Shown here piece by piece: positions 44,831-54,661 of a DNA stretch of 64,000 nucleotides. The notes under the pieces are model-generated. The model saw only the letters and a list, made by a program, of their open reading frames with translations. It was not told where the DNA came from and did no database searches. Position numbers and translations under genes: made by a program. Within the stretch, counting starts at the first letter, position 1. Each line of letters starts with the position of its first letter. The stretch comes from Isochrysis galbana (Eukaryota; Haptophyta; Isochrysidales; Isochrysidaceae). Where the stretch lies: positions 4,630,557-4,694,556 of the forward strand of contig CM030933.1 of assembly GCA_018136815.1 (NCBI GenBank), in the 5' to 3' direction.

Positions 44831-45887
44831 AAAACATTCTCCGGTCCCAAGATATCTCGTGGGGGGTCTCTCCGCGCTCCGCGAGGGAAAGGACGCGATC
44901 TCGCTCCGAGATCGGCCTCGCGCCCTCCCACGCTGCCCCGCCGTGCCCTCGGTCCCTCGCCCCCCCGCGGCAGGTTCTTTCCCTCGGCGTGCCGTCCGTC
45001 GCCTCCGGCCGTTATATTAATCCCCCCCCCGCGCGAGGTTCTCTTCTCCCCCGCGCGCGGTTCGTTTCCTCCGGCCGTCGTTGTTCCCCCCCTCGCTTCG
45101 ATTCCTCTCGCGGTTCCTTCGATGATTGCCTCCATCTCGTCCGTTCTTCTTCGCGATCCTCGCGGAGGGGGCACCGACGTTTAATGTTAGTTTCGTCGCG
45201 GTTCCGATGAAAGAAAGGAAGAACGAATGGCACGCGCCTCGCGTCTCGCGTCTTGTTTCGTCGCCCCTTGCTCGTTGCTTGTCTAGAAGGTCTCTCCGCA
45301 CATCGCCTTCTTCCCCCGGCGCGATTTTGGATCTCTCCTCGACCCTCCGCGTTGGCTTCAGCGGACGAGTTCCACTTTGACGATAGTTCGAACCCTTCGG
45401 TGGCGTAGTTATGCGCTCTCTTTCCGTATATCTTCGCGCATGACGAGCGATCGCGACTTCAGCCTTCGCCGCGCGGGGAGGGGTTTGTTTATCGTATGAT
45501 TCCGGAGTGTTTACGTTAGTTTTCTGAGCCCAAGGACTTTGGTTTTTGGTTTCTTGTGAGTGATTTTTGTAGCAACTTCGTCGAGTCCCACCGTGTTCCC
45601 AAGCGAGTCCCCCCGAGTTCCCGAGTCTATACCCCGAGTCAACGAGTCAATACAAGTCAAGCACGCGCCTGAGCCACCCCCAGTCGCCTGCCACCACCTC
45701 CCACAAGCCTCCTTTCGCACTTCCGCGCCCACCGTGCTCCGTGCGTGCGTCGTGCGTCGTGCGTCGATCACCATGCCCGTAGTCACCCCCGAGGAAAGCT
45801 CCATGAGCTCCCCACAAGAACCGCGTTCCGCGCTAGCTGCCGGCGCGCCCTCGCAGGCAATCTCCAAGAGTGAGATCAGCCTTGCTC
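44831..45887 (+). other. Unassigned sequence between elements B and A; possible interrupted gene start
   Basis: About 1 kb with no recognised domain. A plus-strand ATG at 45,774 begins MPVVTPEESSMSSPQEPRSA and the frame reads on to the LTR of element A at 45,888, where it is interrupted. Upstream of it is a gagtc-rich leader (45,590-45,660). It could be the 5' end of a third retroelement or of a host gene. No LTR boundary is visible, so I make no firm call. Confidence 0.35.
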
Positions 45888-46430
45888 TGACACAGGACGA
45901 CGGACAACGACACCCAGGAAAACACCCCGACTCTCGCCCCACGACTTTCTCACATAACTCGACTGAAATCAAACCCAAACACTCCGATCAGACAACAACG
46001 GACGACGATCAAAGGGCGATCTGTCGACGATCTTGTCTGGAACGGGAATCGCACCATAACGGAAACGAGGGGCAATCTTGCTACGCAGGATTCCAAGAGA
46101 CCTACCAAATAAGACGAAAGGAGTGCGATGTGCCTAAGGGGGAGATGCGAAGAGGTCGCAAATTAAACCTGATTGCCCCCAGAAGCAGATAAAGAACCGC
46201 AGGGGAGATAGCAAATTAAACCTATCTGCGAGGCGCCTGGGAGGAAGAGAGGTGGGGAAACTTCCCTTCTCTTTCGAGAGAAAGAGAGAGAGCGCTCCAC
46301 AACCCCCGATCCCATGCATCCAAGCGAAGCTTTTGACCGAGAACGCGAGAAAGCATAGAATTATAACGATAGATACCGAACGACGAAGAGAAGAGCGAAG
46401 CCTAACGAGTGTCGATTCGCGAATGCGACA
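45888..46430 (-). repeat. 3' LTR of element A, copy 2
   Basis: 543 bp; in element sense it starts TGTCGCATTCGCG next to the polypurine tract and ends TGTGTCA. Confidence 0.9.
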
Positions 46431-47321
46431 CCCCCCTGCTAGGATCGAGCGTCCCGCGAGGAAATGAAGAGAACCTAACGGACATCGGAGAGCTCCAAGC
46501 AAGCCACGAGAAAGGCAGAAGAGCAATCCTGAACGAGACCGAATGAGCCAAGAGCGAAGAGCGAATAAATCCGAAGAGCGAATGAAACAATAAATCGAGA
46601 AGTTACGAATTACGAACAACGAACAATCGAGGACCGATGAGAACGCGGAACGACAAGAATCGAGAATCGAGAGCGAGAAACGAAGAACGCGGAACGACGA
46701 GAATCGAGAATCGAAGAACGAGAAACGAAGAACGCGGAACGACGAGAATCGAGAATCGAAGAACGAGAAACGAAGAACGCGGAACGACGAGAATCGAGAA
46801 TCGAGAATCGAAGAACGAACGACGAACGGCGAACGACGAACTATAAGAATAGTGCGCGACGATCGAAGAGACAGGAAGTACCACACCCGTCCGGACGATG
46901 AGGTGTAGAATCTGCGGCCGGCGCGGCAGACCGCAGGACTCAACGCTGCAACCCATCCCCTTCTCTCTTTTACGAGAGTTTTACCTGGATGTTTGGGCGG
47001 TGTGGCGGCACCCAAGTCACAACGCGGCGTCTCCTGTTCTTCGATATATGAGTAGTCGAACAGCCAACGGCGAAAGGCGGCGAGATATCACGACGGGCTC
47101 GGCACGTCACGCGCGAGCTTAACGACGAGGTACGGAGGTCTCCTGACAGAGCGCAGCGGAAGGGGAGGGAGATCCATCCTCCGTGGTCGAAAGGGGGGGC
47201 GAGCCATACCTCTCTTCCCGCGGGGGGGAACTGGAAAAGAATTCCCGTACGTTCCCGTACCGCGATCAAACGTAAACGACGGCGTTGAGAGATATCTGAA
47301 GGGGCGTGACAGTCGCGACTG
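46431..47321 (-). other. Element A 3' untranslated region with polypurine tract and 45-bp minisatellite
   Basis: Between the pol stop (47,322) and the 3' LTR. The polypurine tract sits at its element-3' end (46,431-46,440). A 45-bp tandem array (about 46,640-46,815, units starting near 46,675, 46,720 and 46,765) is pyrimidine-rich in element sense. Frames across it are repeat translations. Confidence 0.8.
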
Positions 47322-50300
47322 TCAGAAGAACGCAGAGGGTGTATCGAGGAGAGAGACGAGGGTGCGATCCGATGGCGACAGGCGTGCGAGAGCCTCGGAG
47401 CGACAGCGAACGAAGGTAGGCGAGGCAAGGGCAGCGTGCGCAAATGCGTGGGAGCCAAACCACGGGGAACCGCGCGACGACCCCGACGAGTACCACCACT
47501 GCCCGAGGACGAAGACCGCGTGCTGCGGCCGCATCATTGGACCTGCAGGGTTGGCAACAGACGGGCGGGCTGAGACGGGCAACTGGGAGACATGAGCAAT
47601 GGGGCCACTGTACGAGGACGGTGCGAGGCGAGGCGAGCGGCGCGGGGCCTGATGATCCAAGCCGGTGGTCTCGGATCCCACGGGAGCTTCGATCGCGTGC
47701 GACGTCGGCGGGGCTGAGACGGTCTGAGATTGTGATTCTGCAGCCCGCTTTCTCATCTGAGGCTTACGAAGAGGCGGGAAGGGGTGAGCATCATCATAGG
47801 CGGTGACGAGCGACTCGCAGCGGCGAAGCAATTCGGCTAGCGGCTCCCATGTGGCCGCAGCTTTCGCGTAACCACGCCACTTGACGAGATACTGCCTGGA
47901 ATCACCTCGACCCTTGCGGTCAAGGAGTGAATCCACCAGATACTCATCTGTTTGGACAGGATCTTCATCTGTGAGGGTATAGTAGGGACGGAGGTTAGTC
48001 ACATGCACCTCCTCGGAGAGGAGGCGATTTTCTTGGTCGCGTAGTCGGTAGCGGCCAGCGCCAAGCGCCTCAGCGATGCGGTATGGTCCGCTGTAGTGGT
48101 AGAGGAGCTTGTTGCGGTGTCCTGGAATTTTGCGAACCACCCTATCACCTGGAGCGAATTGGATGGGGGGAGAGTGAGTGCGTAGTGTGTCAGCGAGTGC
48201 GTCGGCTTGAGACTCTAAAGTTGCATCATAAGCCGCGGCCCACGCCGCCTTTAAACGACAATGCATTTTCCAAGCGTACGAGCGAAGTTCCTGAGGTAAC
48301 TCGGGAGGCGGGCCAGTGTCAGGTGGATCAGAAAGCTGGGCAGGCAGGCGAAGCTCACGGCCATAGAGCAAGGCAGCAGGCGACATGCGGGTAATGCAAT
48401 TGGCTGAAGCGCGCATGCTCATTAGAAAGAACGGAAGATGATCGACCCAATGACCGCCGCCTTCATCAGTAGCGCGAGCCATGTTGATCAATGTTTGCTG
48501 AGCTCGTTCGACCAGGCCCACGCTCTCGTGATGATGAGGTGTGCTCGGCCGCAAGTCGGTGCCGGTGCGCTCGAGGATGATCGAGGTGAGTTGACTAGCG
48601 AGATTGCTGCCGGAGTCCGAGCGAAGTTGCCTTGGTACTCCGTGCCGAGAAACGACGTACGACATGAAGGCGTGAAGAGCGTCGGCACTCGAGGGGTCGC
48701 CGTTGTGAGGGGCCGCCTCGATCCAACGAGTGAGCGAGTCTACGAAAACGAGGAGCTTGTCGAAGCCTCGAGAGCCCTTGATGAAGTCGTGCGTGGGAGC
48801 CATCGACACGACGTCGCAAAAGACGATGTCGAACGGATAGGCGCCGACCTGCGGTCCCTTCGGATCTGCGAGGTGACGGAAGGGAGGCTTAGCTAAGGTG
48901 CACTCGTGGCATTGGCGAACGTGCTCACAGACGTCTGCGTTCATGCCAGGCCAAAAATATCGGTCGCGTAAAAGGCGCGCCATTCGGTTGTCGCCGAGGT
49001 GGCACAGGTGGTCGTGAAAGGCTTCGAGGTAGGCGCGGCGCATCGTCTTCGGCACGTAGAGGCAGAGCTTCTCGCCGTCTCTCGTCGGCACTCGTCGATA
49101 GAGTAGTCCTGATCGCAACAGGCATCGCGAAGATTCGCGACTAAGCCAACGCAAGCGACGGTGATCGAGATCGGGTTTGTGAGGAGACGCGGAGAGGAAG
49201 CGAATGAGGTCGTGGCAGTCAGGGTCCTCGGCCTGTGCCTCCTTGAGCGCCTCGGCGTTAGGTGTACCGACGTCGAGGTAGGAGAGGTTGATAGAATCCC
49301 TGGTCGTAGAGGACAATCTGGACGACCGTTCGTCAGCTTGCAGACTGGATGCCGTGGTGGTACGAGAACGAGAGGCAACGACGGCTGGCGACTGCCCATC
49401 CGATGCCGTGGTGGAGCGAGAGCTAGGAACGACGGCGGCTAGCAGCTGCCCACCCCCCTGCTTAGGAGCGGACGTCTCCGACGTCCCATCGTCTGCCGCC
49501 ACCAAGCGTGACACGCCATCCGCGTCTTTGTGATTAGCGCCCGGCTTGTGCTCGACGGTGAAGCGATACTCGGACAACTTGAGCGCCCATCGCATCAGGC
49601 GCGACGCTGGCCCACCCTGGACGGTGTCCTTCATGGTGTGTAACCAACGGAGAGCTTGGTGATCAATGACGAGGCGGAAGTGCCGGCCCCAAAGGTACGG
49701 TCGCCAAGTGCGAATGCTTTCCAAGGCGGCGAGAAGCTCCACTTCGGTGGTGGTCCAATGACGCTCCGCGGCGGTGAGGCGGCGACCGTAATACGCGACG
49801 ACATGCTCGTGCCCGTGGTCGTCAATTTGCGACAGGACTCCGCGATACCCAGAGTACTGGCCGCGTCCGTTTTGACGATGAACTCTTTGTCGTGACGGGG
49901 CGCAGCCAACACTGGTGCGGACGTGATGAGGTCGATGAGGCGGCGGATCGCTGTCTGACACTCAGGTGACTGAGAGACGGTGGCCACATCGACACCCGTA
50001 CGCGTGAGGTCGGTGAGAGGGGCCGCAACGTGCGCGAAGCCCTTGATGAACCGACGGTAGTACGAGCAAAGACCGAGAAACGAGCGGACTTTTTCGAGCG
50101 AGTTGATGTGACGCGGATCGATCGAGCGTACCGCCTCGACTTTCTTGGGGTCCATCTCGAGACCACGACGAGAAACGACGTGCCCGAGGTACTCGCCCTT
50201 GATAGCGAACAAGATGCACTTGGAGGCCTTGCACGAGAGACCGGCCCAACGGAGACGCTCGAGAACGAGATCGAGACGGTGAAGCATCTGCTCGAATGAG

Positions 50301-53300
50301 GCGTCGACGCGTTCCTCTAGCGTGCTGCCTGTACCTGTCGACCAAATTCCGATGTCGTCCAGGTACGGCATGCAAATCTCCCACGCGAGGCCTTGGAGCA
50401 CCGCGTCCATGAGACGACACATGTAGGACGGGCCGGATTGGACGCCGAACGGGAGGTAGTTGAACTCGTACTTCTGGCGGTGGGTACAGAACGCCGTGAT
50501 GGGTTTGTCCTCCTCCTTGATAGGCAGACACCAGAAACCGGAGGCGAGATCGAGCAAGCAGAGAAACAAAGAATCTCGAGAGCCTTGGCCTCGAGATAAA
50601 CGATCGATCGCTTCGACGGTGAGCGGTAGAGGGCTGTCCGAGATACGAAGCTTCGAGTTCGTGTCCCGATAGTCGACGCAGAAGCGAACGGATCCATCTT
50701 TCTTACCGACGAGAACAACCCGCGAAGCCCATGGCGAATTGGACTTACGAATGATGCCCGCCGCCTCCATCTCAGCGACGTGCTTGTCGACGATGGCGCG
50801 GCCCTCGTCACCCATCTTGGACGGAGCGTGTCGGTGGGCTGTAGCGCCGGGGAGGAGAGGCAGCTCGACCTCCATCACGTGCGTGTGCCGAGGGTTCTTC
50901 GGGTCGAGGGCGAACGCGTCGACATGCCGTGCCAGCAGGCAGCGTACGCGCTGCTTCTGGGACGGCGACAATTGCTTGTCGGGGTCAATGGTGATAGCGT
51001 CGAGGAGCGCGCGCTGTGCCTCGGTGAGCGAGGACTCGGGGTCGTCTCCATCACCGGCGGCTGTCGACCGCGCTTCGTGCAACTTGTACTCGATGTGAGC
51101 TGACGCCACCGGCGAGTACGCAGGAAGAGTTACCGGACGTGGCGCCAGGTTCCAGACGGTGACCAACACCTCCCCCTCCGGGGTGGGGGTTTCGACGCTG
51201 GTGGCGACCATCGGAGGAGAATCGAGGCCGTCACGGGGCGGTAGACGGTCGACGAGAATGGCGGAGTCGGGGTAGTTCTCGATGACCTCTAGAGGTAGGC
51301 GAACAGAGAACGTACCCTTCGATCGCGCGGGGATGGTGATGGGCTGCCTGGTGTACAGAGCAAACTCTTTCAACGAGGCAGCCGACGGGGATCCCTTTGC
51401 GAAAAGCGGCTCGACATCGACAGCGGCGAACGAGGGAGAAGGAGACGAAGGAGGACTGCGAGTGAAGTCGAAACGAGGGGGCGGCTCGAGCTCGGGATCG
51501 AGGGGCGGCAAGGGAATCGACGTCGGCATCGCCGGCGGCGATTCGCCGTGAGCCTGACAGGAGGAAACGTTGTCCGAGATAGGAACGAGCGACGACTCCT
51601 CTGCCCGTGGTGAGTCGGCGGAGATCACGGCGACAAGCGGTGCAGAGGAGAGACGAGGACGAGTGGAGACGAGGGACGGAACGCGACGATCGTCGACCAT
51701 AAGGGTCAAGCGGCCATCACGCCCAGCTTCCGGCGACAGTTCGATGCAAGCGGCGTATGCTTCCAGGAAATCGTTTCCCAGGAGAAGCATAGGCGCGCCT
51801 TCGACAACGAGGAAACGGTGTCGGAATTCGACACCGGAGAGAGAGAAGACCAACGTGGCATAGCCGCGGGTACGGAGGGGGTTACCATCCGGTCCGACAA
51901 CGGCAGGTCGGTCCGAAGCGTGTTCGATCAAGACGCAAGCGTCGCGGGGCAATGCAGCCAACAACTCGGTGGTCACAACCGAGGGGCCGGCTCCCGTGTC
52001 GGCGAGAGTCTTGTTGACGGCGAGAGCGGAATCGACGATATAACGAGTAGGGCCCGTAGCGGATTGACGGCAAACGATAAGATCGCGAACATATAGGCAG
52101 TGACGGGGGTAGAGGCTAGGCGGCGTGTCGGAGACAAGCCTCGCCGGTACCTCCCTGGTCACAGAAGCGACAACAGCAGGAAGGCCGAGAGCAGGCGCGA
52201 AACCCGAGGGAACGAAAGCGGCGTGCCGCTGCTTATGGTCGGCAATGACCTCAGCAACTGAGCGGCGAGCGGGGCGGTCAAGCGGAGGCAGCGGCGGGTG
52301 CAAGTCCGGCAAGGCACCCAAGCCTAGGCGAGATGGCGGCGTCGGAAGCAGAGCGAGGCGTTCCTGGCCCGACCAGGTCAGACGCAAGGCGGCATGCCAG
52401 CCCTCAGGAGTAAATGTGTCCGGGAAAGAAACGGAGGCGCATGTCTCCAAGAGCGGAGGCATCGGCACGAACGGCGATAAGGACGAGGGAGAGGGAGAGG
52501 GAGCAAGGATCGGCAACGCCTCCTCCTCTACCGCAGACGAGTGAAGGCTGACTTCTGCATCGAGAGCCGACGCTAACGACGGAGACAACGGCAACCAGGC
52601 ATACGATATCGACCCTTGCGTCCCGCGTACCGCCGTCCATACACGCCAGCGGTTGCGGACCTTGCGAATCATCCGAGCGGGACGGACGGGTAACAACGAC
52701 GAGCGGGGCGACCCTAGCCACGGCCGCCACTCCATATCAATCGCGGCGACACTCGAAACATTCGATGATTCGGAACTGGAACGAGCGTGAGCCGCCAATT
52801 GGCTCGATTGCAGGTCACGAGCCTGAGATAGAAGAGAGGCGGCGGACGCGGCTGGACGAGTCGGAGTACGGCGGCAGTAGTCGAGAACGACGGGCATCCA
52901 CTGCATCGCCATCGCACCGGCTATGCCCACGTAGGTGCGGCTGCGCATAGAGCCGCGATGAGGGGACATAGGTAGATTTGCCATAGCGTGCTTACGACCA
53001 GGAACAATGCAAGTCGGCACGAGCGGGGGAAGGCTAGCCGAAAGGTAGAGCCCCGTGGCCTTGGTGTGTCCCGTTCCATGATGCCATGGGTGGACGTATT
53101 GCGTGGCTTCGAGACCTCCGAGTAGCGATTTGGCGTAGTGGTGCATCTTCGGGTTTTCCACCGCCAGGAACGGAGCCTTGGCGTTCAAGCGACGGCGAAA
53201 TTGCGCGACGGCCGAAATCGTATCAGACATACGCTGCGGGTTGGAGTGGATCCACCTCAAGCCAGCGTTCGAGAGATAGGTGCACGGCGGGTGCGCGATA

Positions 53301-54661
53301 ATAAGGTCCCATCCGAGGTCTTGGACGAGATCCGCGTCCCCGTCGAAGTGCGGAACGTAGTCGACTTCGGAAGGAAACAAATCACATGTCGCCACATCAG
53401 CACCAGCGAGCAGAAACATGGACGAGACTCCTCCACTCGTCTCGCCGATAACCAAGACGCAAGGGGGCGAGATGCCGTCGGTCTGCGCGGCCTCGACGTC
53501 ACGCCTAATGTCGCCGAGCGTGGCACAAATGTCGTCGAAGTGGACGGGCAGTACCTGAGCCGGAGACTCAGCTGGTTGGCTAGGCCGAAGAACGAGCTGT
53601 GCCGCCTCGGCGATATCTTTCGGCGTTACGTGAGCGGCACCGTGGGCGGCGGCGCGTTGAAAAGCAAGATCGAGAACGTACGAGAGGGCCTCTCCCTCCT
53701 TCAAGGAAGGACGAGTGCGCGAGAGATGAACGAGCAAATCCTCAGCGGCCGGAATCAAAGTCAGGCGCACTGAAAGCTGGCAAAGCGGAACGACAGCGGA
53801 AACGGAAACGGGACTGCGTGTGACCGGAATCGACGGAGACGAAGCGGCTAATGTGCGAGCCATCCGAAGAGAACGGGACGCGGCAGCCGGAAGTGAGTCG
53901 GACGAGAATAGAGCAGGCTGAGAACGGAACAATCGACGGAATGCGCGTTGTACGACGGAGGGCATATCGGCGAATACCCCTCCGTCAGCGAACGATTCAT
54001 CAGACGAGCTAGTCGGTATCGGTCGCCAACCCAATCGGGTTGGCGCAACCATCGTAGGCGGCGCGAGCCAGCGACGAACAGCAAGGGTATAGGCCACCGT
54101 CCATCCGGAGGGGCTAACCTCGCTGGCACGGCCAAGGCAGCTTAACGGCGAGTTTCGAGGTAACAAATCGGCCAGTCCATCCAGGATTTGACTGGCGACA
54201 GCAGACGGATCGGCAGCGACGGGGCTCAAGGCAAGAACTAGCGTTGAGCGCTCGTAATCGAGAGCATTGAACGAATGATTCGAGGACGACGAGAGCGACG
54301 AAGGAGGTAGCGAACGAACGGCGAGAGAGAACGGGACTCCCGGAGTCGAATCGTCCCCACCGCACATGAGCAGATGGGGGTGACTCCGGATCGATTGAAC
54401 GACTGAAACGAAAACGCGAACTTCGGGAACGACGGCATCGCAACCTAGGGTAGCATCCCCAGGTTGCAAAGACAACAAGAAGGATTTACTCAGCCGTCCG
54501 AGGGACGGCGAGCTCGTAGATCGGAGAGGCGAAACGTTAGAGGTACGAAATGAAACGCGAAAGGGAATGACAGAAGTATCGAGAGGCGAGAGGGGTGGCG
54601 GTCCAGGCCGCCGAGGAATTGAGAAGTCAACGAAGCATATGGCGGCGGCCTCGCCTATTCC
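47322..54661 (-). CDS. pol: Element A Pol polyprotein, copy 2, read through UAG; one frameshift near 49,841
   Basis: Open in the gag frame from the codon after the UAG; there is no ATG requirement, and the first pol residues (GIGEAAAICFVDFS) follow directly. Order on the minus strand: linker; methyltransferase-like domain (52,871-53,476); protease DTGAGPS (about 51,987-52,006) and LLLGNDF (51,767-51,790); reverse transcriptase, YLDD at about 50,354-50,366; RNase H; integrase zinc module (about 48,900-49,030), Asp in CDVVSM (about 48,811), Asp in SDSGSN (about 48,604-48,621) and Glu in VGLVERAQQ (about 48,499-48,522); chromodomain 47,841-47,945. At 49,841, within RNase H (GIA|GVLSQ), one base is missing; the same gap is in copy 1, whereas element B is intact there. 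Confidence 0.93.
52871..53476 (-). other. Methyltransferase-like domain inside pol (element A, copy 2)
   Basis: Same sequence as the copy-1 domain and fully open: GETSGG loop, CDLFPSE, HPPCTYLS, VENPKMH and SRTYVGIAG. It lies about 390 residues downstream of the gag stop and about 290 residues upstream of the protease active site. Confidence 0.8.
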
